DNA of 64,000 nucleotides from an uncultured Aquimarina sp. (GCF_947495315.1 NZ_CANLYD010000017.1:90598-154597), one strand, 5' to 3'; positions 42,450 through 51,736 are shown, counted from the first letter of the stretch. Notes: a model not told the origin generated them from the letters alone. Translations and numbers: made by a program.

Positions 42450-43853
42450 TTAAATATTGTTTAAAATATCATTATCCTCTGAAGCACGCTTTATAATTGC
42501 TTCTGGAAGAGATTTTTTAGCTTTGGCTCCCATCTTTTTAAGTTTTTCTACGCTGGTAATTAGATTACCTCGTCCTTCTACCAGCTTATTCATAGCAGAA
42601 GAATAATCCTTTTTAGCGTCATCAATCTTTTTACCGACTCCCGTTAGGTCCTTCACCAATCCTTCGAACTTATCATACAGTGCTCCTGCTTGTCTGGCAA
42701 TTTCGATAGCGTTTCGTTGTTGTTTTTCGTTGTTCCACATCGTATCGATTGTGCGCAAGGTTGCTAATAGTGTAGATGGTGTTACAATTACTATGTTTTT
42801 CTCAAAAGCCTGATTATACAATTTACTGTCTTCATTAATAGCAATAGCAAACGCTGGTTCTATTGGTACAAAAAGCAATACAAAATCAGGCGATTCTATA
42901 TCGTACAAATCTTGATAATTTTTCTCAGAAAGTTGATCTATATGACGTTTTAGAGCTGTAATGTGTTCTTTAAGATATGTGGTTCTAAGATTGTCATCAT
43001 CTTCATTTACATAGCGTTCGTAAGCCGTTAGCGTTACCTTAGAATCAATAACCATTTTTTTGCTGTCTGGTAGATGGATCACAACATCCGGCAATACACG
43101 TTGACCATCGGCGGTAGTAAAGCTTTGCTGGACAAAATATTCTCGATCTTTCTCCAGTCCGGATTTTTCTAATACACGTTCTAAGACCAATTCACCCCAG
43201 TTTCCTTGCATTTTGCTATCACCTTTTAACGCTTTGGTTAGGTTGGTAGCTTCTTTACTCATCTGTTCATTAAGATCTTTAAGACCTACTATTTGTTGAC
43301 GCAAAGCCGCGTGATAATCGATGCTTTCTTTATGGGTTTGCTCTACTTTTTTCTCGAAGGTATTGATTTTTTCCTGTAGTGGATTCAGGATATTTTTAAT
43401 ATTTTCTTTGTTCTGTTCTGTGAACTTATTCGACTTTTCATCCAGAATTTTGTTCGCTAGATTTTCGAATTCTTTAGTAAATTTTTCCTGTAATTTTTCT
43501 ACCTCGTCTTTTTGTTCCTGGTTTTTGAGTTGCAGGTTTTCAAACTCAGCATTTCTTCGTGTAAGTTCTGTGTTTAAGAAATCTTTTTCTCTACGGATTT
43601 CTTCTCGCTCTTTGGAAATATCAGAAAGTTGCTTTTCTAAAGATTGCTTATAGGTTTCTTGCTGTTGTTTGGTAAATTCCAGTTGTTGATCTGCTGCTTT
43701 TTTAGCTTCATCAAACTGTAACTGTAATTGATTGGCACGTTCATGAAGCGTACTCTGATCACTTTTGTTTTTAAGCGAAGCTACGTATTTACCTATAAAA
43801 AAACCGATGATGATTGCAACAAACGCAACAATAAGCAATATGTATTCTGACAT
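42450..43853 (-). CDS. rmuC: DNA recombination protein RmuC
   Basis: 467 residues. An N-terminal membrane anchor (ILLIVAFVAIIIGFFIGKYV) is followed by a long coiled coil (about 35-180, Glu/Lys/Gln-rich) and the RmuC domain with MQGNWGELVLERVLEKSGL, VLPDVVIHLPDSKKMVIDSK and DFVLLFVPIEPAFAIA. RmuC limits inversions between short inverted repeats, probably as a nuclease-like factor. The window has many such repeats. Confidence 0.93.
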   Translation of the reverse strand: MSEYILLIVAFVAIIIGFFIGKYVASLKNKSDQSTLHERANQLQLQFDEAKKAADQQLEFTKQQQETYKQSLEKQLSDISKEREEIRREKDFLNTELTRRNAEFENLQLKNQEQKDEVEKLQEKFTKEFENLANKILDEKSNKFTEQNKENIKNILNPLQEKINTFEKKVEQTHKESIDYHAALRQQIVGLKDLNEQMSKEATNLTKALKGDSKMQGNWGELVLERVLEKSGLEKDREYFVQQSFTTADGQRVLPDVVIHLPDSKKMVIDSKVTLTAYERYVNEDDDNLRTTYLKEHITALKRHIDQLSEKNYQDLYDIESPDFVLLFVPIEPAFAIAINEDSKLYNQAFEKNIVIVTPSTLLATLRTIDTMWNNEKQQRNAIEIARQAGALYDKFEGLVKDLTGVGKKIDDAKKDYSSAMNKLVEGRGNLITSVEKLKKMGAKAKKSLPEAIIKRASEDNDILNNI

Positions 43854-43900
43854 GTAAAGTTAATTTAAGAAAAGTAAAGATAATTCTTTATTAATTTAAT

Positions 43901-45427
43901 CTATAAAACTTGATCCTCCTTTTTTACATTTGAAAAATCATATTTTTTTAAAGTTTTTTGCAAAATTTTCCAATGATTTCTTAATTGCCTTTTAATTTCT
44001 GGAGCGTTCATTTCTTCGGACGCTTTATAAGCGTATTTAATATAGTTGCCTCTATATTTTCTGTTGTAGGATTCTATATTTTGCTTTCCATCGATATATG
44101 TAACTTTTTTTGCTGGAAGTAATCTTTTCTTTTCTCCTTTAAAGCTATATAAACGGTATATTTTTGTTTTAAATATTGGGGCTTCATCTAATAAATACTT
44201 TTCTTTTATTTTTTCAACCCTATTATGTTTTCTCTTAACTGTTTCTTTCATATCCCTATAAAAGGAAGCAAGATTTTTGGATTTTAATAGTGTTTGATAG
44301 CCATAGAATTCAAACCCAAGATAATTAAGAGGTTTGTTTTTTATAAGTGAGGTTCCGTTTATTTCGAATGATTGTAACTGGTTATTGTCGATTTTAAAAA
44401 GTGTTTTTTCTGTTTTTTCTTTTGAAATTATTAGATCAATTTTTTGAATTTCATTAGTGATAAAATTATTCACTTCATCAATTTGGTCTTTATTACAAAT
44501 AGCAATGATATCATCAGAATACCGTCTGTAAAATACGCTATCTTTTTTAACTAGTTCATTGGTAATAGCTTCATCAAATGGAAGCATATACATATTTGCT
44601 AATAAGGCACTAATAGGAAGTCCTTGAGGAATTCCTGCGATTTTTCCGTTTTTCTTTTTCTGGTTTTTATAAATGATAGTATCCGAGTCTATTAGATCCT
44701 TTATGTTGTAAAAAAAAGTATGCTTTCCTCTTTTCTTTAGTTTTGCTAATAGTTTTTCGTCAAAATGACCATTCACTGTCTTTAAATCATCAAGTTTTAC
44801 ATATGAGAATTTAGTTACTGCTTTAAAAATGTTATAATGATCTTTAGGGAGTGATTTGTTACCCAGAATTTTAGACCAAATTAATTTTAGTTTTTTGTGA
44901 TTAAGACTAGGGAAGAAATTTTCAATATCAAAAGCTAATACGACACAGTTTTGTCTTCTTTTTACTTCATCAAAAACATCTTTAGCAAAATGTATATTAT
45001 TTTTAAATTTAAGCTGATCTTCTGTTTCTATTTGGCGATAAGCCGTCACGGCATTTGATAATTCTTTGTTTTGATTTAGATATGATTCATATTTAGGTGC
45101 TATTATTTTCTGAGTGTAATATGAATAAATATGTGCGTCAATATGAGTAGCATACAGAATTTCTCTAATCTTGGTATTAGAAACTATTTTACCATTCTTT
45201 AATTTTTTTTTATGAGACCTTCTCTCAGTTCCATTAAAATCAGCTTCTTTATATCTCCGTTGTTTAATTTGTTTAAATAATAACGGGGAAAATGAATGAC
45301 GGGAAATGTAATTTGGATTTGATATTTTCCTTTGAATATTTTTTTTAGAGGATATCGGAGTCTTGTTGGTGAAATGGGGATACCCTCTATCCTTAAACCA
45401 ATCTTTTTCTTTTCTTTTTGTATGCAT
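43901..45427 (-). CDS. stand-alone reverse transcriptase, candidate defence RT (DRT/UG type)
   Basis: 508 residues from the ATG at 45427; the frame is open to 45484 but the conserved start pattern (DWFKDRGYPHF) begins here. RT motifs: AFDIENFFPSLNHKKL (motif A, near residue 165), GIPQGLPISALLANMY (motif B, near 265), YRRYSDDIIAI (catalytic YSDD, near 302) and LNYLGFEFYG (motif D/E). The C-terminal 140 residues are very basic (thumb). No maturase, endonuclease or intron boundaries are seen, so it is not a group II intron RT, and no retron-type partner is adjacent. A structured non-coding region lies directly upstream. I judge it an unclassified or DRT2/DRT9-like antiviral RT; class is inference. 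Confidence 0.8.
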   Translation of the reverse strand: MHTKRKEKDWFKDRGYPHFTNKTPISSKKNIQRKISNPNYISRHSFSPLLFKQIKQRRYKEADFNGTERRSHKKKLKNGKIVSNTKIREILYATHIDAHIYSYYTQKIIAPKYESYLNQNKELSNAVTAYRQIETEDQLKFKNNIHFAKDVFDEVKRRQNCVVLAFDIENFFPSLNHKKLKLIWSKILGNKSLPKDHYNIFKAVTKFSYVKLDDLKTVNGHFDEKLLAKLKKRGKHTFFYNIKDLIDSDTIIYKNQKKKNGKIAGIPQGLPISALLANMYMLPFDEAITNELVKKDSVFYRRYSDDIIAICNKDQIDEVNNFITNEIQKIDLIISKEKTEKTLFKIDNNQLQSFEINGTSLIKNKPLNYLGFEFYGYQTLLKSKNLASFYRDMKETVKRKHNRVEKIKEKYLLDEAPIFKTKIYRLYSFKGEKKRLLPAKKVTYIDGKQNIESYNRKYRGNYIKYAYKASEEMNAPEIKRQLRNHWKILQKTLKKYDFSNVKKEDQVL

Positions 45428-45770
45428 ATATAAAAAAGTAAAGAAAGCTCTCTTACGGATTGATAATTGAAAAAAACATAACATCTCATTTGAGATTAAA
45501 CCACTAACCGAGTTCTCGATTCCCGTTTACTTCTTACGTATTATACCACAGATGGATTGCACTGTTCATGCTTATCATCAATAACATATTAAAGAACAAA
45601 TTAAATATCCTTAGAATTATGAAATTAATAACAGAATCATTTAGACAGTTACAGCCCTTTCTGGCACTATTTCAGATGCAAATCATATTTATATTAATAG
45701 AAATTTGCATTTCATCTGAAAATTACATTTTTCTTAATCTACATATTTAATTTTACCCCGAAGGTTTAGA
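45428..45770 (-). ncRNA. possible structured RNA upstream of the reverse transcriptase
   Basis: Roughly 340 bases without a minus-strand gene. Contains a strong hairpin: TTCAGATGCAAAT (45671-45683) against ATTTGCAT-ttcat-CTGAA (45703-45720), with a 19-base loop and a small bulge. Just before the RT frame comes ATCTCA/TGAGAT (about 45483-45495). Several defence RT families carry an essential ncRNA in this position that serves as template. Boundaries are guesses, and no transcription evidence is available. Confidence 0.35.
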
Positions 45771-45892
45771 TTAAGTGATTTGGATAATATTTCAACCCAA
45801 ATACGTTAGTTCAGCCAAATGTTTTTTCCTTTTGAGAGCTTTCTTTGCTGTTTATAAAATTAATGTTTTTATATTTATAAAAACTAAAAAAA

Positions 45893-46606
45893 ATGGGGAA
45901 AATTCCAATTTATAAAATAGGCGATATAGTTTCTTTAAAATCTCATCCATTATTCAAAGGCTACTTAATTAATTCTTATAGCCATCAAGTACCTCCGTTA
46001 ATGTTAATTCAAGAAGTGCTTGTTGAAGACGAAAACAAGAAGAAGATTTATAGTGATGAAATGGGAACTCCTCATCAAATTGCAGATTTAGTGAAATACA
46101 AATGTGTATATTTTGATGACAAAAAAAGTGAATTTAATGAAGTTACATTGTATGAGTCAGTTTTAGAATCTTACAATAAATTAAGGTTTCATAGTGAATC
46201 AAGCTCAGGTTCTAAGGAAACAAAAGATAAGTTAATAGAAGAAGTTGAGAATTATAAGCCAATTAATAATTATGAATATGGTAAAGTAATTCAGTTAAAA
46301 ACTAAAAAATTAGAAAGCAGAAAAAAAATCGAAACGGGCAAACCAGAAAAGTATAAACACCCATCTTTTACTTCGCCAGATTTTGTTTTGATAGGAATAA
46401 AAAAGGAAATTAACACTAGTTCATTTTATAATGATGGTACTGTTAAAAAACAAGCACCAGAAGTGTTATTTAAAATATCTTGGTTTAATCATGTTCAACA
46501 AAAATTTAGTGAATATTATTTTCCTAAAGAATTTTTTATTGAACCTTTAGAAGAAAAAATCATAAAACCGAAAAAAGGAACTAAGAAAAGAAACACAGAT
46601 AAATAA
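45893..46606 (+). CDS. hypothetical protein divergent from the reverse transcriptase
   Basis: 237 residues, hydrophilic, without signal peptide or membrane helix. The start IPIYKIGDIVSLKSHPLF, then GYLINSYSHQVPPLMLIQEV looks like a small SH3/KOW-like beta-barrel. The middle is charged and Ser-rich, and a second beta-rich part (FTSPDFVLIGIKK, then EVLFKISWFNHVQQKFSEYY) may repeat the fold. The end is strongly basic (KPKKGTKKRNTDK). It may bind nucleic acid. It shares the 408-base upstream region with the RT gene, facing away from it, so it may belong to the same accessory island. No family recognised. Confidence 0.65.
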   Translation: MGKIPIYKIGDIVSLKSHPLFKGYLINSYSHQVPPLMLIQEVLVEDENKKKIYSDEMGTPHQIADLVKYKCVYFDDKKSEFNEVTLYESVLESYNKLRFHSESSSGSKETKDKLIEEVENYKPINNYEYGKVIQLKTKKLESRKKIETGKPEKYKHPSFTSPDFVLIGIKKEINTSSFYNDGTVKKQAPEVLFKISWFNHVQQKFSEYYFPKEFFIEPLEEKIIKPKKGTKKRNTDK

Positions 46607-46611
46607 TCAAA

Positions 46612-47076
46612 TTACAATCGTTCTTCTATATCTTTTAGAGTCTTTAGAAGGTTTACGATATGTCGCTCAGAATGATTGCGCATGATGAATTCAAAATACC
46701 AAATAGCATCGATCTCGCTGGTGTTTTCGAATCGCCATTGAACTTCCATCAAATCTTTAATAATATCAGATAAGTCATCATTAGCATCTCCGAGTCCGTT
46801 ATCAGGTTTTTCCAAATCAAAAGGGTCGGAAACATTTTGGTAAAACCCCAATTCAGGAAAATTGGAACGGATTGTATTGGAGATTTTTTCAAAATTAAAA
46901 TCAGGAGCCTCCGGATATTCTTCATGATCATCCGCAACGTTTCCTTCTAAGGTCAAGTATTCCTGATATAAGGATATCAATGACTTTTTTAAAGCAAGTT
47001 CTTTGTTTTCAATATTCAATTTTGGAGTGATTCCCCATGCTACTATGTGATCTATAATTTCTAGTAATGTGTTCAT
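46612..47076 (-). CDS. DUF5063-like hypothetical protein
   Basis: 154 residues, acidic, helical. I recognise the pattern FPELGFYQNVSDPF, then GDANDDLSDIIKDL and WYFEFIMRNHSERHIVNLL as the DUF5063 family, common in Bacteroidota with no assigned function. It lies 12 bases after the btuD-like gene on the same strand and is presumably its operon partner. The gene ends 5 bases from the end of the convergent 237-residue gene. Confidence 0.75.
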   Translation of the reverse strand: MNTLLEIIDHIVAWGITPKLNIENKELALKKSLISLYQEYLTLEGNVADDHEEYPEAPDFNFEKISNTIRSNFPELGFYQNVSDPFDLEKPDNGLGDANDDLSDIIKDLMEVQWRFENTSEIDAIWYFEFIMRNHSERHIVNLLKTLKDIEERL

Positions 47077-47088
47077 CGTAAATTTTGT

Positions 47089-47898
47089 TTAATGCCGTAC
47101 CTTGTAACTTCCGGTTTTAGGGTCAAATAAGATCAGGTCTTCAGGGAACAAAGAAGAAAATGCTCGACATTGTATCAATTCTTTAGGGCGACCAAATTCG
47201 AACCCTTCGGTATTCATCACAATCATTTTATCACATAACTGTATCGCAAAGTCAATTTCGTGGGTAGAGAATAAAATTGTTTTTTGAGTTTCGAAAGCTA
47301 AACGTTTTAGGAGCTTTAGAATATATGCTTTATGATATACATCTAGATGTGTGGTAGGTTCATCTAACATAATGAAAGGGGTGTCCTGAGCAATCGCGCG
47401 AGCGATGAGCACTTTTTGTAACTGTCCGTCACTTAATTCAAAACATCTTCTATCTACCAATTCGGTAATATGGGTAACTTCTATAGCTTTACGAACTTTT
47501 TCGATATCCTCTTCCAGGAGCTTACCCACCCAATTGGTATAGGGTTGTCTTCCTAATGCAACCAGTTCTTGTACTGTTAGGTTTTTTGAAGCAATTTGCT
47601 CCGTAAGAACAATACTTAATTGAGAAGCTAATTCAGAAGTTTTATAGTCTTTTATTTCTTTATCAGATAAAAATATATTTCCACGAAGTGCTGGTTGTAC
47701 TTTAGACAACGTACGAAGCAATGTTGATTTACCAATACCATTAGCACCGACTAACCCAACAAGTTCGCCTTCATACAGTTTTAGATTAATATCCGCAGCC
47801 ACTACTTCCAAATTATTTTTATGGCGGTAACCAATGGAGAGGTCTTCCGTTTTTAGAACGATATTTTGATTTTCAGTATCTAATGACTCTATTTCCAT
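47089..47898 (-). CDS. btuD: B12/Fe-type ABC transporter ATP-binding protein
   Basis: 269 residues, FepC/BtuD type. Walker A GANGIGKSTLL, the Q-loop region, signature LSDGQLQKVLIARAIAQ, Walker B FIMLDEPTTHLD and switch His in FSTHEID. It energises uptake through the BtuC-like permease encoded upstream. Given the surrounding cobalamin genes the substrate is most likely a corrinoid, though siderophore uptake is possible from sequence alone. A gap of 210 bases with direct repeats separates it from the permease gene. Confidence 0.88.
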   Translation of the reverse strand: MEIESLDTENQNIVLKTEDLSIGYRHKNNLEVVAADINLKLYEGELVGLVGANGIGKSTLLRTLSKVQPALRGNIFLSDKEIKDYKTSELASQLSIVLTEQIASKNLTVQELVALGRQPYTNWVGKLLEEDIEKVRKAIEVTHITELVDRRCFELSDGQLQKVLIARAIAQDTPFIMLDEPTTHLDVYHKAYILKLLKRLAFETQKTILFSTHEIDFAIQLCDKMIVMNTEGFEFGRPKELIQCRAFSSLFPEDLILFDPKTGSYKVRH

Positions 47899-48074
47899 AG
47901 TAATATTTAGTACTTAGTACAAAGTATTTAGTACAAAGTGTTTCAGTACTCTATTTTATTATTCCTTCATTATTTGTATATAATTTCCTATGTCTATTTG
48001 TTAGATTTAATTTTTTAATCAATTTTAAAGAGCCAAATTCACTTTCAAGGTAAGGCTTCAATATAATATTTCAT

Positions 48075-48106
48075 ACTCACTACTCACTACTCACTACTCA
48101 CTACTA
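48075..48106. repeat. heptamer tandem repeat (CTCACTA)n
   Basis: About four and a half copies of CTCACTA between the permease and ATPase genes. The same gap holds direct repeats of AGTAC-type words (47910-47950). Likely slippage-prone. Confidence 0.75.
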
Positions 48107-48108
48107 AT

Positions 48109-49140
48109 TTAAAACAACATCTTTCGTTTTCGTACCAATAACCAGATTACAACCGGAGCCCCAATCAATGAGGTAATAGCATTAATGGGTAAGGTGTATT
48201 CTGTGCCGGGTAATTGCGAAATGGTATCACAAACTAACATGATAATACTTCCAAATAATATAACTGCAGGAATTAATGTTTTATGATCTGATGTGTGAAA
48301 TAATTGCCTTGTTAGATGTGGTACTGCCAATCCTATAAAAGCAATTGGCCCGGCAAAAGCAGTAATACTTCCTGCTAACAATCCGGTAGCAATTATAATC
48401 AGAAAACGACTTTTCTTGATGTTTAATCCTAAGCTACGCGCATAATTTTCTCCTAGTAATAAGGTGTTTAAAGGTTTTATGGCAAATATTGCCAGTATCA
48501 TTCCGATAGTTGCGATTACAGAAAATATCAATAAATCGATCCAGGATAAATTTCCTAAACTACCAAATCCCCAAAAAATATAGCGTTGCAATTGTTCTGC
48601 CGGAGCAAAATAGGAGAGTACACTAACTATGGCAGCGGTGATACTACCGAACATTAAACCAATAATAAGAATTGCCATGGTATCTCGCACTCTGATCGAT
48701 ACTAACATGACCATAAAAAGTACTAAAATACTCCCAATGCTGGCGGCAATAACAAGACCCCAATTGGATACTAAAAACAATGCTGTAGAGCCACCAATCA
48801 AAGCACTTCCTAGAATCAACAAAGCGACACCAAGACTTGCACCAGAACTAATTCCTAAAACAAAAGGTCCCGCCAATGGATTTCTGAATAAAGTTTGCAT
48901 TAATAAACCCGAAACCCCCAAACCGCTTCCTACGATGATCGCTGTGATTGCTTTGGGTAATCGATAATCTATAATAATATGTCTCCAGGATTCTTTTTCG
49001 ACAGTGGCACCAACGAGACTTTTTATGGTGTCGAACCAGGGTATAAGTACAGAACCAAGACTGATATTGGTCACAAAACATAGTAATAATACTATGATAA
49101 TGAAGATGAATACACTTTTATATGATTTGTTTGGGGTCAA
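48109..49140 (-). CDS. btuC: B12/Fe-type ABC transporter permease (FecCD/BtuC family)
   Basis: 343 residues with about ten membrane helices. Family features: GLGVSGLLMQTLFRNPLAGPF, LGISSGASLGVALLIL and, near the C-terminus, GPIAFIGLAVPHLTRQLF for contact with the ATPase, then PINAITSLIGAPVVIWLL. It forms the inner-membrane channel. Its start abuts the stop of the substrate-binding lipoprotein gene with no gap, so the two are co-translated. Confidence 0.92.
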   Translation of the reverse strand: MTPNKSYKSVFIFIIIVLLLCFVTNISLGSVLIPWFDTIKSLVGATVEKESWRHIIIDYRLPKAITAIIVGSGLGVSGLLMQTLFRNPLAGPFVLGISSGASLGVALLILGSALIGGSTALFLVSNWGLVIAASIGSILVLFMVMLVSIRVRDTMAILIIGLMFGSITAAIVSVLSYFAPAEQLQRYIFWGFGSLGNLSWIDLLIFSVIATIGMILAIFAIKPLNTLLLGENYARSLGLNIKKSRFLIIIATGLLAGSITAFAGPIAFIGLAVPHLTRQLFHTSDHKTLIPAVILFGSIIMLVCDTISQLPGTEYTLPINAITSLIGAPVVIWLLVRKRKMLF

Positions 49141-50280
49141 CTAGTTCAGTTTTTCGAAAAAATAAGGTTCGTAATCTCTTAATAGTTCTGGGTGTGCTAT
49201 TTGGATGATATCTTTAAGAATCAAATCCGGACGCATAGGACCTAATTCGTAGTATACCAATCCACCTTTTGCACCAGTTTTTAATGTTGAAGAATATACG
49301 GCTTTATTTTTAAATGCTTCAAAAAAGGTATACCGATTGTTCTTTCCTTTTAACTCTTCAAGGGATTTAGAAGATCCTGAACCAATCCAAAATTCGGCAT
49401 TTTGAGCTTTTTCTAATACACTCTCAAAATTTAATGCGATACTCCCTGTTTTTTTGGTTTCAGCCCATAAATAGTTGGTGTTGGCATCTTTTAAGAATTT
49501 AGCTACATAACTATCTCCTCCAGGTACATGCCAAACATCTTTAAACATATTACCTGATAAAACTGTAGGTGTTGTTATAGCATTGTTAGCTAAGGTAGCA
49601 GCATCATTATAATCTTTCTCAATTTTTTTAAATATACTATCTGCTTCTTTTTCTTTATTGTAAAAAGCAGCAACAAATTTTATCCACTCCGCACGTCCTA
49701 ATGGATGCTGTTCCATCCAAGAACCATTCATAACCACTGGAATTCCTGTTTTTTCCAGAAGATCATATGTTTTGGTGTCTCCAGTGGCCGAGTATCCAAT
49801 GATAAGCTCAGGAGCTAATTCTAAAGTAAGTTCTGTATTTAAATGTCCATTATTTCCTAATTCTACAATAGTTCCATTATCAACCAAAGTCCTGGTTTTT
49901 TCTGAAGAAATATAATCACAGTGAGGAAAACCGATGAGTTTGTTTTCTAATCCCAGATACTCTAACATAGGTATATCAGTGGTAGAAGTAACCACAGTTT
50001 TATCTACCGGGACTTCTATATAAGAAACTTTACCGTCTATAATTGGTTTTTCTGATCCTTTAGGATGTAAAATATATGTAAAAGTACTTTTAGCATCGGG
50101 CCAAGGGGATGTAATGCTAATTTCTTTATAAGTTTTATGATTTTGAATGGTAAAACCAGTAGCGTAGTCAATCTTTTGATCTTCAAGTTTCTCAACACTT
50201 ATAGGAATAACTACTTTCTTCTCTTGTTTACAGGATAGAATAGAAGCAACTAGTAATAATAGAATTATATAATTCTTCAT
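49141..50280 (-). CDS. btuF: ABC transporter substrate-binding lipoprotein, BtuF-like
   Basis: 379 residues. Lipoprotein signal IILLLLVASILSC with lipidated Cys17. The periplasmic-binding fold of class III is indicated by VVTSTTDIPMLEYLGLENKL, then LTLELAPELIIGYSA and a long connecting helix. An extra N-terminal beta segment of about 90 residues precedes the binding fold. Located in a cobalamin cluster, so corrinoid binding is the likely role. It diverges from the Dph6-like gene, with 87 bases to that gene's start. Confidence 0.87.
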   Translation of the reverse strand: MKNYIILLLLVASILSCKQEKKVVIPISVEKLEDQKIDYATGFTIQNHKTYKEISITSPWPDAKSTFTYILHPKGSEKPIIDGKVSYIEVPVDKTVVTSTTDIPMLEYLGLENKLIGFPHCDYISSEKTRTLVDNGTIVELGNNGHLNTELTLELAPELIIGYSATGDTKTYDLLEKTGIPVVMNGSWMEQHPLGRAEWIKFVAAFYNKEKEADSIFKKIEKDYNDAATLANNAITTPTVLSGNMFKDVWHVPGGDSYVAKFLKDANTNYLWAETKKTGSIALNFESVLEKAQNAEFWIGSGSSKSLEELKGKNNRYTFFEAFKNKAVYSSTLKTGAKGGLVYYELGPMRPDLILKDIIQIAHPELLRDYEPYFFEKLN

Positions 50281-50367
50281 ATGATTTTTTAATATTTGTC
50301 AAACTTCGATATTTTTTTGAAAACCTACTATGATTTACCGTTAATTTGTGTTTTTAAATATAATTAT

Positions 50368-51015
50368 ATGTCATTTTTATGTTCTTGGAGTGGAGGAAAA
50401 GATAGTTGTTATGCCATGCATATGGCTGCAGAAAAAGGATATGTACCATCCGTTTTATTGAATGTGTTAAATGAACATGGAGATCGGTCTCGTTCACACG
50501 GAATTCCGAAAGCTATACTGAAAGCTCAGGCAAATTCTCTTGGGTTACCGATTCATTTTTTTGAAAGTACCTGGAATGATTATGAACAATTATACATTAA
50601 GAATTTAAAGTCGCTAACCAATACATATAATTTGAAATCTGCTGTATTTGGAGATATCGATATTCAGTCACATAGAGATTGGGAGGAAAAAGTATCCGCG
50701 GCAGCTGGTCTAAAAGCGATGTTACCTATCTGGCAACAACCCAGAAAACAATTGGTATTGGATATGATTGATTATGGAATTGAAGCCATCATTGTTTCCT
50801 GTAATAAAACGTTAGGACCGGATTTCTTAGGAAGAATAATTGATCAGGAACTTATTAAAGATTTAGAGGCTCTGGATGTAGATGCTTGTGGAGAAAATGG
50901 AGAATATCATACATTGGTAACAAATGCTCCTCTTTTCGTTCAAAGACTGAATGTTCAAGTAATTGATAAGGAAACATCTTCTAATTATAATTTCGCAACA
51001 TTGGAGATTGTTTAA
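50368..51015 (+). CDS. Dph6-like ATP-pyrophosphatase (diphthine-ammonia ligase family)
   Basis: 215 residues from ATG 50368; a longer frame starting at 50296 adds 24 hydrophobic residues not seen in the family. The N-type PP-loop SGGKDS is at residues 8-13, then AVFGDIDIQSHRDWEE and the conserved C-terminal DACGENGEYHTLV. In archaea and eukaryotes Dph6 amidates diphthine, which bacteria lack, so this enzyme must amidate something else. It sits between btuF and cobC/S/T/U, suggesting an amidation or activation step in corrinoid salvage. Family is firm, role is inference. Confidence 0.88.
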   Translation: MSFLCSWSGGKDSCYAMHMAAEKGYVPSVLLNVLNEHGDRSRSHGIPKAILKAQANSLGLPIHFFESTWNDYEQLYIKNLKSLTNTYNLKSAVFGDIDIQSHRDWEEKVSAAAGLKAMLPIWQQPRKQLVLDMIDYGIEAIIVSCNKTLGPDFLGRIIDQELIKDLEALDVDACGENGEYHTLVTNAPLFVQRLNVQVIDKETSSNYNFATLEIV

Positions 51016-51060
51016 ATCTATATTTGTTGTGCATTTAGGTGTTTTTTTTAATTATAATCC

Positions 51061-51194
51061 GTCAATTCGAGTACTTCGACCAAAGGAGAAGTGTATCGAG
51101 AATAGGATTGTAGTTAAAAAACATTCTCGATACCCTCCAGTGGCGGGCAGGCTATTTTGTCTTCATTTCATTACAACAAAACACTCGAATTGAC
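51061..51194. repeat. 134-base palindromic repeat element
   Basis: Outer arms GTCAATTCGAGT (51061-51072) and ACTCGAATTGAC (51183-51194); inner arms TATCGAGAAT (51094-51103) and ATTCTCGATA (51123-51132). It lies between convergent genes and is shared in style with elements at 35306 and 60947. Confidence 0.7.
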
Positions 51195-51217
51195 GCTTTT
51201 TTTTAATTCATAAGAGG

Positions 51218-51736
51218 TTAGATTTTAATGACATCTCCATAATTTATTTTGATACTAAAAGAGTCTTTAAGTTCTATTTTTCGAACATATGAAAGTAACG
51301 CTCTTATTGGACCAGCATGAGCGACAATTATGATGCTTTCTTCAGCGGAATGATTCAGGGAATTATAAAAGGCTACCATTCTCTCTTGAAGCATAACATA
51401 AGATTCACCATTAGGAACCTGTACATTTACAAAATCTTCCATCCAGGGATTTAGTGCTGATGGAGAAATATCATTCCAGGCTTTTAGCTCCCAATCACCA
51501 AAATCAAGTTCTTTAAGCCTGTTATCAAAAGTAGTTGGGATATCAAACGTTTCTGCTAATATTTTACAACGTTGTAAAGGACTACAGTATATTTTTGAGA
51601 CTTTCTGAATAGGAATTTGGTTATGGATTTCCACAACTTCAGATTCAAAAGTATTCGTTATGCCCAGATCACTTTGCCCGTAGCAAATTCCTTTTTCGAT
51701 ATTCGGAGTGGTATGTCTTACCAGATATATTTCCAT
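51218..51736 (-). CDS. cobC: alpha-ribazole phosphatase (histidine phosphatase family)
   Basis: 172 residues. The phosphohistidine motif is LVRHTTPNIEKG at the N-terminus (His8), with the second catalytic His in IIVAHAGPIRALL and the acidic residue in ELDFGDWELKAW. It dephosphorylates alpha-ribazole phosphate, or cobalamin-5'-phosphate, in nucleotide loop assembly. Its first codons overlap the 3' end of cobS by 19 bases, so the two are translationally coupled. Confidence 0.87.
   Translation of the reverse strand: MEIYLVRHTTPNIEKGICYGQSDLGITNTFESEVVEIHNQIPIQKVSKIYCSPLQRCKILAETFDIPTTFDNRLKELDFGDWELKAWNDISPSALNPWMEDFVNVQVPNGESYVMLQERMVAFYNSLNHSAEESIIIVAHAGPIRALLSYVRKIELKDSFSIKINYGDVIKI

Noticed and set aside
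43901..45484. Group II intron or retron interpretation of the reverse transcriptase
   Set aside because: No maturase or endonuclease domain, no intron domain V-like hairpin noticed downstream, and no effector gene or clear msr/msd pair. A defence-type or unclassified RT fits better, though this is not proven.
45568..45750. 60-codon plus-strand frame between the RT gene and the 237-residue gene
   Set aside because: It runs through the hairpin of the possible ncRNA, has Ile/Leu-rich low-complexity composition and no convincing start context.
50963..51193. 76-codon plus-strand frame after the Dph6-like gene
   Set aside because: It overlaps the 3' end of the real gene in another frame and then crosses a repeat element.
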